NCBI GenBank assembly: GCA_913062815.1
Contig: CAJXWZ010000021.1
Coordinates: forward strand, 32,036 to 96,035
Length of the DNA: 64,000 nt
Reading direction: 5' to 3'
DNA from: an uncultured Colwellia sp.
Lineage (GTDB): Bacteria > Pseudomonadota > Gammaproteobacteria > Enterobacterales > Alteromonadaceae
Below are positions 27,012-36,685 of this stretch, one piece after another. The notes below the pieces were generated by a model, which was given only the letters and a program-made list of their open reading frames with translations, did no database searches and had not been told where the DNA came from. Both the position numbers and the translations under genes were made by a program. Numbering within the stretch: the stretch's first letter is position 1; each line of letters opens with the position of its first letter.

Positions 27012-27084
27012 ATTTTTCTCATTATTATTTTTCAAATTTACAAAGAATATTGTCTTTGTTTCTAATGCTTGCTCAATCCTACTT

Positions 27085-27112
27085 TGTTAAGTGGATAGTG
27101 TTAAGTGGATAG
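27085..27112. repeat. tandem duplication of a 14-bp unit
   Basis: TGTTAAGTGGATAG occurs twice head to tail, about 75 bp upstream of the MAPEG start. It may be a simple slippage product or a doubled protein site; no symmetry is seen within the unit. Confidence 0.8.
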
Positions 27113-27328
27113 GCATAAATACACGGCTTATTAGCACTGAATGTACAATGCTATATTACTGTCCATTTATCGGCTATGGTGTAAAGCGACAATTCATTCC
27201 ATTATTTGTCATAAAATATCTGTTTATAATATTCAATTAAAACACTTAATTAAAAAAGAAATTCAACTAAATTTTATTTATTGAACTGGTTTACTTTAAA
27301 TTTCTGAACATCATGCTAGAATAAGCTG

Positions 27329-27342
27329 ACCGAACGTTCGGT
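27329..27342. promoter_or_regulatory. TetR-type operator ACCGAACGTTCGGT
   Basis: A perfect 14-bp palindrome 43 bp before the tetR start codon. The ACCGAACGTTCGGT type of sequence is common as an operator for TetR proteins that regulate their own efflux or lipid operons. Autoregulation of the gene at 27386 and the genes behind it is inferred. Confidence 0.75.
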
Positions 27343-27385
27343 TGTTGGTGTTTGTTGTAGTGTAAACTAGCTAAGTGAAATTTAA

Positions 27386-28018
27386 ATGCTTGAAAATAAA
27401 ATAGAACAAAAAATCGAATTATCTAAAGCTGCGATGTTAATCCTTAATGTTGCAGAATCACTTTTTGCTCAAAAAGGGTTCAAAGCAACGTCTATTAGTG
27501 AAATAGCAAAGAAAACAAGTGGCAGCAAAGCAAACATTTATCATCACTTTAGGTCCAAAGAGCATCTTTACCAAGAGGCGCTTGAATTAGCCTGTGAACG
27601 AGTGTTTAACGTGATGGAACTAACAAATTCACCTTCATCAGTAGGGGATGCCAGAATTCAGCTTAAAGAATACGTCAGCCTTCACTTAAAAAGCATGCTT
27701 GAGCAACCCGTTTCCACTAATTTGATAAAACGAGAACTTATGGATAACAATCAAATAGAAGGGAAAATGCTAGCAAAAGATATTTTTACTAATACCTTTG
27801 TAAAAGTAGCATCGCTAGTTTTTGATGCAAAGGGAATTGATAAAAATAGTCAAGATATCAATGCTTCTTTACAAGCTTTTATGTTGATTGGAGTGAATAT
27901 ATTTTTCTTTGATTCACAGTCAGTAATGAAGTATTTACCAGGAGTATCTTCAATTATTGATTCACCCGAAGTATTTAGCAATAAAATGTTTGATTTTATT
28001 ATGAATACAGCCCCTTAA
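27386..28018 (+). CDS. TetR family transcriptional regulator
   Basis: 210 residues. The N-terminal DNA-binding domain is MLILNVAESLFAQKGFKATSISEIAKKTSGSKANIYHHFRSKEHLYQEAL. The C-terminal ligand domain is not of a named type. It is the first gene of a long co-directional run (28049-37465) with short gaps, and a palindromic operator lies just upstream, so it probably represses its own operon and is relieved by a hydrophobic ligand such as a hydrocarbon or fatty acid (inference). Confidence 0.9.
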   Translation: MLENKIEQKIELSKAAMLILNVAESLFAQKGFKATSISEIAKKTSGSKANIYHHFRSKEHLYQEALELACERVFNVMELTNSPSSVGDARIQLKEYVSLHLKSMLEQPVSTNLIKRELMDNNQIEGKMLAKDIFTNTFVKVASLVFDAKGIDKNSQDINASLQAFMLIGVNIFFFDSQSVMKYLPGVSSIIDSPEVFSNKMFDFIMNTAP

Positions 28019-28048
28019 AATATACAAAATCCGTGATGAGAAATTCCA

Positions 28049-29131
28049 ATGAATAAGTTTATTTTAATTTTTATACCTGTTTTATTTATTATTACTGGCT
28101 GTAAAGATGAAATAGTTAACAACAATACAGTAAAAAAAACATGGGATGCTCCTGTACTCAAAGTCAAAACAGTAAATCTTCCTATTAATTATAAATCTGT
28201 TGGGTCTGTTGTTTCAGATCAACGTATTGATGTTACCTCAAGAGCAACCGGTTTTATCCGAGATATCTTAGTTTTAGAGGGCGATTTTGTTTCTAAAGGT
28301 CAATTGTTAATTTCCCTTGATAGTTCAGATGTTGAAGGCGCTATAGAACAGGCTAAAGCGGCGGTAAATTCAGCAAAACTTGCTGTTCGTGATGCGGATA
28401 TAGATGTACAAAGATATAAAGACCTCTATACACGCGGCAGTGTTTCAGAAAATACTATGCGAAAAATACAATTATTTAGAGATAGAGCAAATGACTCATT
28501 AGCTGACGCAACTACTGCGCTTGCTACGGCAAAATCTCAGCGACAATATATACAAATATTAAGTGATATACAGGGCGTCGTGGTAGAAAGGCAGTTGAGA
28601 AAAGGGGATCTTGCCATACCGGGGAAACCTATCCTTACTATTGAGTCTAGCCAAGAGCTTTTTTTTGATACTTACGTAGCAGAAAGTCAAATAAATAAGA
28701 TACATAAAGGAGCAAAGGTTGAAGTCACTATCGATGCGCTTAATCTTGAGGTAGAAGGAGTGATAGCAAGAGTGGTTTCTTCTGGCGATTCAATCACTCG
28801 ACGATATAAAGTTAAAATAGCATTAAAAAATCATGATGGACTCTTATCTGGCATGTTTGGCCGAGTTAATTTTATATTAGGAGAGAAAGCTGCTGTTGTT
28901 ATTCCATATTCTGCGTTAATAGAAAGAGGCGGTTTACTTGGCGTGTTTGTTGTAAATAAAGATAAGAAAGCACATTTTAGATGGTTACAATTAGGCGCTA
29001 AAACAGCTAATTCAATTGAAGTGAGATCTGGCTTATTAGCTAATGAAAATATAATTTTACAAGCTATTCCTCAAATTCGAGAGGGTGACTATATCAATGA
29101 TGTTCCTTTGTTGGAGCATGACAGTGAATAA
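28049..29131 (+). CDS. RND efflux periplasmic adaptor lipoprotein
   Basis: 360 residues. Lipoprotein signal MNKFILIFIPVLFIITG, then Cys18. The HlyD-type order is clear: VVSDQRIDVTSRATGFIRDILVLEGDFVSKGQLLISLD (barrel and lipoyl), a helical hairpin (about residues 95-150), then SDIQGVVVERQLRKGDLAIPGKPILTIE and GLLSGMFGRVNFILG. It partners the RND pump that overlaps its 3' end by 8 nt. Only about 30 bp separate it from tetR. No outer-membrane channel gene is in the window. Confidence 0.92.
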   Translation: MNKFILIFIPVLFIITGCKDEIVNNNTVKKTWDAPVLKVKTVNLPINYKSVGSVVSDQRIDVTSRATGFIRDILVLEGDFVSKGQLLISLDSSDVEGAIEQAKAAVNSAKLAVRDADIDVQRYKDLYTRGSVSENTMRKIQLFRDRANDSLADATTALATAKSQRQYIQILSDIQGVVVERQLRKGDLAIPGKPILTIESSQELFFDTYVAESQINKIHKGAKVEVTIDALNLEVEGVIARVVSSGDSITRRYKVKIALKNHDGLLSGMFGRVNFILGEKAAVVIPYSALIERGGLLGVFVVNKDKKAHFRWLQLGAKTANSIEVRSGLLANENIILQAIPQIREGDYINDVPLLEHDSE

Positions 29132-32100
29132 ATCAAATTTGAACATAGCAGGAAGTATAGCGAATACTTTTATTACCTCAAAGTTGACTGTGTTAGTGAT
29201 GTTAACCTGTCTTCTGTTGGGTTTAATGGCGGTTTCTTTAACGCCCAGAGAAGAAAACCCTCAAATAGTTGTTCCAGGCGCTGAAATATTTGTTTCTTTA
29301 CCTGGAGCAAGCGCCGAGGAAGTAGAGCAACTTATTGTAAACCCGTTGGAAGCTATTGTTAGAGAAATTACAGGAGTAGATCATACGTATGCCGCTGCCT
29401 TTAACTCGTTAGCGGTGATCAATGTTCAATTTGAAGTGGGTGAAAATCCAGAAGAATCTTTAGTGAAGCTGTATGACCGTGTATTAGGAAAACGAAACCA
29501 ATTACCCGTTAATGCCTCTACGCCTCTAATCAAAAGTGTTGATGTTGATGATGTTCCTATTATAACGATAACCTTATCATCTGAAAAATATAATGATTAT
29601 GCGTTAAAACGCTTGGCGGATCGCATGGTTGAACGTTTACATTCAATGGAAGAGATTTCAGTTACTGCGGTAAAAGGAGGTCGAGACTTAGAGGTAAGGG
29701 TTGAACTTGATCCGGAAAGGTTACTGGCATTTGAGGTAACGTTAAACCAAATCACTAATAGTTTAAAAGCTGCCAATATTTCTGTTCCTATGAAAACCCA
29801 AGTAAGAAATAATCAAAATAGCAGTATTTATTTAGATTCATTTTTATCGTCAGAAGACGACATACAGAGCCTTATTGTCGGTGTGCATGATAATAAACCT
29901 ATTTACTTGGCTGATGTTGCTGAAATTGTCGTTGAACCAAACAACGAACGACAAACACTTTCAAGGTTTTCTTTTGGTCCTGCTGACGCTCGTTTTAATA
30001 AAAATATTGATCCTGAAATGCCAGCCGTAACTATTTCTGTTGCAAAAAAGCAAGGCACTAATGCTGTTTTTGTTGCTGAAGATATCATCAAAAGAATTAA
30101 TCGACTTAATAACAATATTATTCCAGACGGTGTTAATGTTGTTATTACCCGAAATGATGGTGAAAAAGCCAATGCCTCGGTTAACAATTTAATAGAACAT
30201 TTAGCAATAGCTGTTTTTTCAGTTGTTGTTGTTTGTATTTTCTTTTTAGGCATTAAAGAGGCGTTGATTGTTGGCATTACCGTGCCATTAATTTTGGGTT
30301 TAACCCTTGGGATATCTTATTTAGCGGGGTTAACTATTAACCGAATTAGCTTATTTGGTTTAATTTTGTCATTAGGTTTACTTGTTGACTCTGCCATTGT
30401 TGTTATTGAGAACATACATCGTCACTATAAAAATTTAGAAGGTAAAAACAAGACAGAAGTTACAGTATTAGCAACTAATGAAATAGGTAACCCAACGAAC
30501 CTTGCTACTTTTGCAATTATGTTGGTATTTTTATCCTTGTTATTAGTAACAGGCATGATTGGAGAGTTTTTCTACCCAATAGCATTTAATGTGCCCGTTG
30601 CAATGATTTCATCACTTGTCGTGGCTTATATTGTTACACCATGGGCGGCTAATCGCTGGTTAAAACCAGGGGAAGGACATGATCTTGAAGATCATGATAA
30701 AACGGATAATTTACATAAATTTTATCATTGGGTTATAGCGCCATTTTTATCTAATAGAAAATATCGTTATATCAGCATGTTATTAATATTATGCACCATT
30801 GGTTTATCGATATTACAACCTGCTTGGCAGTTTATCCGTTCAGAAGGTGTTGCCGGGCCGGTGTCATCTGGTGCTATAGCACTTTCATTATTACCTAAAG
30901 ATAACAAAAATACCTTTAATATCACCATTGATCTGCCTGAATATACCCCTGTTGAGGTTACTGATCAGGTAACACGTGAAATAGGGCATTTACTGCGAAA
31001 AAATCAATACATTATTAACTATCAAACGTGGTTGGGGCAATCAGGTGTTATTGATTTTAATGGTTTATTACGTGGCTCTAGTAATAAACTAGGCTCATAT
31101 ATTGCTGAAATAAGAGTAAACCTTATTGATAAAAAAGAACGAGATATAAGCTCTATTTTATTGGTAAAAGCGCTAAGACCAGATATCGAAGCTATTGAAA
31201 GGCGCTTTCCAGGTAGTGTTATTCAGCTTGTTGAAGATCCTCCAGGACCACCCGTTAAAGCAACTTTATTAGCGGAAATATACGGTAAAGATCTTAATAA
31301 AGTTCGAGAGATATCATCAGTAGTCGCTTCAGCGTTTAAAGAAACTTATGATGTTATTGAAGTTAAAGAGACAGAGGTTGCTGATGTTCGTCAATATCGA
31401 CTTATGGTTGATAAAGAAAAAGCGGCACTTTCAGGTGTATCTGCTGCGGAAGTAGCACAAGCTATATTACGCCTTGTTAATGGTGTTGATCTCGGCCGAC
31501 TTCATCTAAAGGGTGAAAAGCAGCTAGTTCCTATTCGTTTACACATACCAAGAGAGCATCAAATTGATCCCGTTTTATTGTCTCGTGTTTTTGTAACCAA
31601 TAGCGCTAATATAAAAATACCCTTGTCAGAGCTGACCTATTCAATTGAGTCTTGGCAAGACAGACCCATTCTACATAAAGATTACGAGCGTGTTAGTTAT
31701 GTTGGAGCACAATTAAAAGAAACTGCCGCGGTCTATGCCGTAATGGATTTAGATCAACGCTTAGATAAGTTAAAAATTGCAGGTGTTCAACTTAATACGG
31801 GTAATTTACAACTTGAATCTATTGTTCCCGATACCATTGATGGTTACCAATTACTGTGGGACGGGGAAATAAGGCTGACATTAGATACCTTTAGAGATAT
31901 GTTTTTGGCTTTAGGTCTCGCATTAGTGTTTATCTATCTTATGCTCGTTGGTTATTATGGCTCGTTTATAATCCCTCTTATTGCCATGTCGGCAATTCCT
32001 CTAGGGTTAGTTGGAGTGTTCCCCGGACATTGGCTGATGGAGCAATCTTTTAGTGCTCCATCTATGATTGGTGTCATTGCATTATCTGGCGTGGTAGTAC

Positions 32101-32366
32101 GTAATTCACTTCTTATCATTGATTTTGTTTTAAATAATATGAAGCTCGGTATGCCTTTGCATGAAGCAGTGAGTGAAGCAGGGGCTGTTCGTTTAAGGCC
32201 TATTTTACTCACGGCATTAGCCATAATACTTGGCTCTGCTGTTATGCTAACAGATCCCGTTTTTGGTGGCTTAGCTATCTCGCTTATTTTTGGCACCGTT
32301 GCCGCAACCATTCTTACATTTATTGTTGTACCAGTATTACTATTTTCATATTTGCGTAGAACCTAG
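29124..32366 (+). CDS. RND efflux pump, inner-membrane permease
   Basis: The start is placed at the GTG at 29124, where GGAG lies 7 bp upstream; an upstream ATG at 29118 is too close to that site. This gives 1080 residues, typical RND length. Features are LTPREENPQIVVPGAEIFVSLPGASAEEVEQLIVNPLE after the first helix, the relay helix LGLLVDSAIVVIENIHRHY (VDS instead of VDD), a second periplasmic domain, and LIGVIALSGVVVRNSLL-like segments near the end (seen as MIGVIALSGVVVRNSLLIID). It differs clearly from the pump at 8342. Given its neighbours it may export hydrophobic compounds or lipids. Confidence 0.92.
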   Translation: MNKSNLNIAGSIANTFITSKLTVLVMLTCLLLGLMAVSLTPREENPQIVVPGAEIFVSLPGASAEEVEQLIVNPLEAIVREITGVDHTYAAAFNSLAVINVQFEVGENPEESLVKLYDRVLGKRNQLPVNASTPLIKSVDVDDVPIITITLSSEKYNDYALKRLADRMVERLHSMEEISVTAVKGGRDLEVRVELDPERLLAFEVTLNQITNSLKAANISVPMKTQVRNNQNSSIYLDSFLSSEDDIQSLIVGVHDNKPIYLADVAEIVVEPNNERQTLSRFSFGPADARFNKNIDPEMPAVTISVAKKQGTNAVFVAEDIIKRINRLNNNIIPDGVNVVITRNDGEKANASVNNLIEHLAIAVFSVVVVCIFFLGIKEALIVGITVPLILGLTLGISYLAGLTINRISLFGLILSLGLLVDSAIVVIENIHRHYKNLEGKNKTEVTVLATNEIGNPTNLATFAIMLVFLSLLLVTGMIGEFFYPIAFNVPVAMISSLVVAYIVTPWAANRWLKPGEGHDLEDHDKTDNLHKFYHWVIAPFLSNRKYRYISMLLILCTIGLSILQPAWQFIRSEGVAGPVSSGAIALSLLPKDNKNTFNITIDLPEYTPVEVTDQVTREIGHLLRKNQYIINYQTWLGQSGVIDFNGLLRGSSNKLGSYIAEIRVNLIDKKERDISSILLVKALRPDIEAIERRFPGSVIQLVEDPPGPPVKATLLAEIYGKDLNKVREISSVVASAFKETYDVIEVKETEVADVRQYRLMVDKEKAALSGVSAAEVAQAILRLVNGVDLGRLHLKGEKQLVPIRLHIPREHQIDPVLLSRVFVTNSANIKIPLSELTYSIESWQDRPILHKDYERVSYVGAQLKETAAVYAVMDLDQRLDKLKIAGVQLNTGNLQLESIVPDTIDGYQLLWDGEIRLTLDTFRDMFLALGLALVFIYLMLVGYYGSFIIPLIAMSAIPLGLVGVFPGHWLMEQSFSAPSMIGVIALSGVVVRNSLLIIDFVLNNMKLGMPLHEAVSEAGAVRLRPILLTALAIILGSAVMLTDPVFGGLAISLIFGTVAATILTFIVVPVLLFSYLRRT

Positions 32367-32387
32367 ATAAAGGTGGGGTAAATTTTT

Positions 32388-33347
32388 ATGAATCATAAAG
32401 TAGATGAAAAATTAAAAGTAGGTATTGCCCTAGGCAGTGGCTCGGCAAGAGGTTGGGCACATATCGGTGTTTTACAGGCACTAAAAGAGCTGGGGATTGA
32501 GCCTGATATTGTAGCAGGGTGTTCTATTGGTGCATTTGTAGGGGCTGCTTATGCAAGTGATCAGCTTGATGTTTTGGAAGAGTGGAGCAAAACACTTACC
32601 TGGAAAGAAATTATTGGCTTTTTTGACTTATCTCTATCAAAAGGCGGTTTAATTCAAGGTGAGAAATTATTCAATTTTATTCGAGAAAAATCGGGTGATC
32701 CTGATATTAACTCGATATCAAAAAAATTTGGAGCGGTTGCTACAGAGTTAGACACAGGTAGAGAAATATGGATAAAAGATGGTTTATTGTTCGATAGTGT
32801 TAGAGCATCAGTTGCCTTACCTGGTTTAATAGCGCCGTCAAAATATAAGAACAAATGGCTTATTGATGGTGGATTAATTAATCCTGTTCCTGTTTCTCTT
32901 TGCCGTGCGATGGGAGCAGATGTAGTTATTGCTGTTAATTTGAATGGTGATCTTATGAAAAAAACAGCTAAAACAGTCGAGTTGAACGCTATTGCAACAG
33001 AGTTGAACAAAAGTGATGAACCTAGTTTTTTTGAACGGTTATCAACGCCTTTAAAGTTAGAAATTGATAAACAAAAAAATATTTTAATCGCTAAGTTGTT
33101 TGCTCAAAATGATAAAACACCAAGCATTTTTGATGTTATGGCAAGCTCTATCAATATAATGCAAGACCGAATTACACGTAGCAGGATGGCAGGTGATGTA
33201 CCTGAAATCATACTAAGCCCCAAATTATCTCAGTTAGGGTTGATGGAGTTTGATAAAGCAGAAATTGCTATTGAAGAAGGTCGAGCCAGTGTTGGAAGAG
33301 CAAAAGCGGCAATAAAAGAAATGCTGATAGAAAACTATTCATTTTAA
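32388..33347 (+). CDS. patatin-like phospholipase (RssA-like)
   Basis: 319 residues. Patatin motifs: oxyanion loop LGSGSARGWAHIGVL, nucleophile elbow GCSIG (Ser46), and the dyad Asp160 in LIDGGLINPVPVS. The C-terminal third is specific to bacterial members near RssA. It would hydrolyse acyl esters of phospholipids or similar at the cytoplasmic side; no signal peptide is present. It lies 21 bp after the RND pump, in the same operon as two other lipid-envelope proteins (MlaC-like and PldA). Confidence 0.9.
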   Translation: MNHKVDEKLKVGIALGSGSARGWAHIGVLQALKELGIEPDIVAGCSIGAFVGAAYASDQLDVLEEWSKTLTWKEIIGFFDLSLSKGGLIQGEKLFNFIREKSGDPDINSISKKFGAVATELDTGREIWIKDGLLFDSVRASVALPGLIAPSKYKNKWLIDGGLINPVPVSLCRAMGADVVIAVNLNGDLMKKTAKTVELNAIATELNKSDEPSFFERLSTPLKLEIDKQKNILIAKLFAQNDKTPSIFDVMASSINIMQDRITRSRMAGDVPEIILSPKLSQLGLMEFDKAEIAIEEGRASVGRAKAAIKEMLIENYSF

Positions 33348-33379
33348 GTTTTTATATTATTTATGTTACTAAAGTAAAA

Positions 33380-34078
33380 GTGAGTCATGATTTGCGATTA
33401 TATACCGATACCCCCAAAAATATTAAGCTATTATTTTGTATAGCAATTATATTGTTTTTGTCTTCTTATTCAGTGAATGCGAAAGACATTTTAACGAACA
33501 AAATAAACACCAAAAATCCATTTTTAATGGTTAAACAAATAACCCATCGAACATTTTTACGTTTGAAGAATGAATCAACGCAAATAAGGCAGACACCTAA
33601 TTTACTAAAAGTGGTTATTAAAGAAGAAATACTCCCTTACTTTAACCATCGATATGCTGCGGCAAAAGTTTTAGGTAATGTTCATTTTAAACAAATTTCA
33701 AAGGATCAGTTTAATCAGTTTTCAGTTAATTTTCGTGAATATATTGGCACTTCATATGCTCAGATATTTACTTTATATGACAATCAAACGGTTAAGTACT
33801 CGCCAAACAAAAAGTTTAAAAATAAAAGAATCATCTCTGTTTCAATTGAAATTATTAGCACGTCAAGACCCCCTATTGATATTAGTTTTAAATTAAGAAT
33901 GAATAAAAAAACCAAAGAATGGAAAATTTTTGATTTGGTCGCTGAAGGGATCAGTTTTCTAGACAGTAAAAGGGCAGAGTTTAATAAGCTGTTAACTAGC
34001 AAAGGAATAGAGACGACTAATGCATTATTAATAAAAAAAAGTATGGCTGATATTCGGTTTAATAAAGGCAAAAATTAG
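33380..34078 (+). CDS. MlaC/Ttg2D-like periplasmic phospholipid-binding protein
   Basis: 232 residues from a GTG start. The N-terminal hydrophobic stretch (LLFCIAIILFLSSYSVNA) is a signal peptide. The rest matches MlaC/toluene-tolerance Ttg2 proteins: IKEEILPYFNHRYAAAKVLGNVHFKQISKDQFNQFSVNFREYIGTSYAQIF, then WKIFDLVAEGISFLDSKRAEFNKLL. Family members carry phospholipids across the periplasm between membranes. No MlaEFBD transporter genes are nearby, so it acts with components encoded elsewhere or with the RND pair next to it (inference). Confidence 0.88.
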   Translation: MSHDLRLYTDTPKNIKLLFCIAIILFLSSYSVNAKDILTNKINTKNPFLMVKQITHRTFLRLKNESTQIRQTPNLLKVVIKEEILPYFNHRYAAAKVLGNVHFKQISKDQFNQFSVNFREYIGTSYAQIFTLYDNQTVKYSPNKKFKNKRIISVSIEIISTSRPPIDISFKLRMNKKTKEWKIFDLVAEGISFLDSKRAEFNKLLTSKGIETTNALLIKKSMADIRFNKGKN

Positions 34079-34124
34079 TGTTTGTTAGCTTGAGTGGGTA
34101 AAAATATTTTGAGGTAAACATAAG

Positions 34125-35666
34125 ATGAATATAAATGAATTAACGTTAAAGTCTCAGTTTAAAATTATGATGGGTATAGGTGTTTTTGCATTGCTAGTAA
34201 CATTGTATGGTGTTCGGCTGATGGGGAAAGCAAATGATTTTTCTTATTTAGAGCATCAGCATAGTCAATCTATAAGCATTGCAAATGTAGAGTTATCAAA
34301 AAATAAAATTAATAGAAGCTTAATAGCGGAACAAGTTAAATCTGCGTATAAAGCAGCTCTTGGTGTTGATAATGTGGTTTTTAGTGTTGAACATTTGTTT
34401 TTTAGAGTTTTAGGTCAAGGATGGATAATAGACTTAGCAAAATATAGTGAGACGAATTTAAAAAAGGGTATTTATATTCTCGAAAATAGGGAGGAACAGC
34501 CTCTTATAAATAGTGAAAAGCAAGCTATTGATTTAATAATGGCTAAATCTTTAGGATATTCTTCTAAATTTGGTCAAGGAGTTAAAAACTTATCTACTAC
34601 TATTAAATATTTTATTGATTTTTTTATAGCTCTTTTTGTTGGTGGATTAATACTTCTGATTGTAAATATGCTTCGAACCACTATTCCATTGCTAGAAGAA
34701 ACCGTACAGACTATCGAAAAAATTTCTGATGGAAACCTTAACGTTAATGTAAATCAAAGTGCAGGTGGAGAAGTTGGACGTATGCAGCTTGCCATGAACA
34801 ATATGGTTAGTGGTTTACAAGAAATGATTAGAGATATTAATTCAATTGTAATGGAATTAAATCATGCAACAAACACATCTGCAACAATAACAGGAGAAGT
34901 ATTGATCGGAGTAAAAAACCAAAAGTCTGAAACTGAATTACTCTCCTCTTCAATAAGAGAAATGAACATTGCAGTAAATGAAGTCGCAATTTCAGCTTCT
35001 AATGCTTCTGATTCTGCTACTGATGGTCATGCAGCAGCTGAAAGAGGAAAAAATGTTGTAGTAGAAGCTGTTGAGTCTATTAATGCATTAGCTGCTGAAG
35101 TAGAAACATCTGTTGATGCTATTCATAGAGTTGAGGCTGGCAGTAACAAAATAGGTTCTGTAATTAAAATAATTAAAGATATTACGACGCAAACAAACTT
35201 ACTTGCTTTGAATGCTGCTATTGAAGCGGCACATGCGGGTGAATTTGGTAAAGGATTCTCTGTGGTAGCAGACCAAGTTAGAATATTAGCAAAACAAACA
35301 GAAGATTCTACAGTGGAAATTCAGAAAATGATTAAAGAACTTACTAGCAGCACCCAAGCTGCTGTTGAAATTATGGCTCATAGTCAGGAGCAAGCTTTAT
35401 TAAGTGTTGATAAAGCTCAGCAAGCTGGAGATATTATCGGTGAAATTGTTTTAGCTGTCTCAACTATTACCATGATGAATGAACAAATTGCTAGTGCTAC
35501 GGAAGAACAGAGTGTCGTGACAAGTGAAATAACAAGCAATGCTGATATTATTAATTGTATTGCTGAAAAGGCGGAAGTTGGTGGAAACGAAGTACTTAAA
35601 GCAAATAGGGTATTGTTAGATATATCACAGAAGTTATCCTGTGTTGTTAAAAAATTTGAAGTGTAA
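34125..35666 (+). CDS. methyl-accepting chemotaxis protein (paralogue of 22203)
   Basis: 513 residues with the same layout as the receptor at 22203: LKSQFKIMMGIGVFALLVTLYGVRLM as first helix, a periplasmic domain of about 135 residues with shared landmarks (FFRVLGQGWIIDLAKYSE against [18 protein letters not shown]), second helix, HAMP, and signalling tip [34 protein letters not shown]. It is embedded in the lipid/efflux operon and overlaps pldA by one base (TAATG). The pair probably reports related hydrophobic ligands (inference). Confidence 0.92.
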   Translation: MNINELTLKSQFKIMMGIGVFALLVTLYGVRLMGKANDFSYLEHQHSQSISIANVELSKNKINRSLIAEQVKSAYKAALGVDNVVFSVEHLFFRVLGQGWIIDLAKYSETNLKKGIYILENREEQPLINSEKQAIDLIMAKSLGYSSKFGQGVKNLSTTIKYFIDFFIALFVGGLILLIVNMLRTTIPLLEETVQTIEKISDGNLNVNVNQSAGGEVGRMQLAMNNMVSGLQEMIRDINSIVMELNHATNTSATITGEVLIGVKNQKSETELLSSSIREMNIAVNEVAISASNASDSATDGHAAAERGKNVVVEAVESINALAAEVETSVDAIHRVEAGSNKIGSVIKIIKDITTQTNLLALNAAIEAAHAGEFGKGFSVVADQVRILAKQTEDSTVEIQKMIKELTSSTQAAVEIMAHSQEQALLSVDKAQQAGDIIGEIVLAVSTITMMNEQIASATEEQSVVTSEITSNADIINCIAEKAEVGGNEVLKANRVLLDISQKLSCVVKKFEV

Positions 35667-36667
35667 TGCTAAACCATAATAACAGAGCCATTCGGGTGAG
35701 CTTTATTCTTTTAAGCTTATTAACTTCGGTTGCTATTGCATCAACCGAAAGTTTTGATACTTGTCTTGTTGAAAAAACTAAGTCAGAAAATCAACGAATG
35801 ACCTTGAGTGAGTTGAATCGAATTTGTAATGAAATACTTACTGAAAAAAGTGCTCAACCAGCGGTGGAAAGAAGGTTTGATGAAGAGCGAAAAATAGCCT
35901 ATCACCCTTTTGTTCTTACGCCACATAATAAGAATTACATACTACCCGTCACGTACACCGACAATATTAATCAGGCGGCATATAATAATTATGGTAACTG
36001 GTCTCAAAATTTAGATGATATGGAAGCCAAGTTACAAATAAGCTTTAAGGTGCCATTGATAACAGAAAGCTTGTTTAACGAAGGCGATGGAGTTGCTTTT
36101 GGTTTTACCCTTCAATCTTGGTGGCAAATGTACAATCAGGAGTTGTCTCGCCCTTTTAGAGAGACAAATTATAACCCTGAACTTTTTTATTTTACCCCTT
36201 TAGGTTTAGAGATAGGGGGTGGAAAAACTGGCATGTTTTTGGGAATTGAACATCAATCTAACGGCCAATCACAGCTATTATCTCGTAGTTGGAATCGAAT
36301 ATATGCAAACTTTATTTTTGCAAAAGGAAATTATGCTTTGTCATTTCGACCTTGGTGGAAAATTCCAGAGGGAGATAAACAAACAACACCTGAAGAGGCT
36401 GGTAATGACAACCCTGACATTAGTGACTATATGGGGCATTTTGAATTGATGATGGTGTATAAATGGGAAAATTATGAGTTTTCAGCTAAAGGTAGAGAGA
36501 ACTTTGCAACGCACAACGGTGCTGTTGAGCTAGGCATAACGTTCCCATTAAGCGGTAAGTTAAGAGGGTATTTTCAATATTTCAACGGCTATGGTGAAAG
36601 CCTAATTGATTATAACCATTCACAAGAAAGAATTGGCATAGGGATCGCGTTAAATGATTATTTTTAA
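35666..36667 (+). CDS. pldA: outer-membrane phospholipase A
   Basis: 333 residues. Signal peptide (VSFILLSLLTSVAIAS), then a 12-strand barrel. The active-site residues fit the E. coli enzyme exactly in spacing: His196, Ser198 (EHQSNGQS) and Asn210 (SRSWNRIY) against His142, Ser144 and Asn156. The enzyme cleaves phospholipids that reach the outer leaflet when the outer membrane is disturbed, for example by solvents. Its start overlaps the chemoreceptor stop. Placement beside MlaC-like and patatin genes points to envelope-lipid repair during growth on hydrophobic substrates. Confidence 0.93.
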   Translation: MLNHNNRAIRVSFILLSLLTSVAIASTESFDTCLVEKTKSENQRMTLSELNRICNEILTEKSAQPAVERRFDEERKIAYHPFVLTPHNKNYILPVTYTDNINQAAYNNYGNWSQNLDDMEAKLQISFKVPLITESLFNEGDGVAFGFTLQSWWQMYNQELSRPFRETNYNPELFYFTPLGLEIGGGKTGMFLGIEHQSNGQSQLLSRSWNRIYANFIFAKGNYALSFRPWWKIPEGDKQTTPEEAGNDNPDISDYMGHFELMMVYKWENYEFSAKGRENFATHNGAVELGITFPLSGKLRGYFQYFNGYGESLIDYNHSQERIGIGIALNDYF

Positions 36668-36685
36668 ACTGTTTAGAGAGGAATT

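Larger units (their letters stand above)
27012..27385. other. intergenic region between MAPEG and tetR genes
   Basis: 374 bp without a gene, separating divergent operons. It contains the tandem 14-bp duplication at 27085-27112 and the TetR-type operator at 27329-27342. The rest is AT-rich and should carry both promoters; no further element stands out. Confidence 0.7.
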
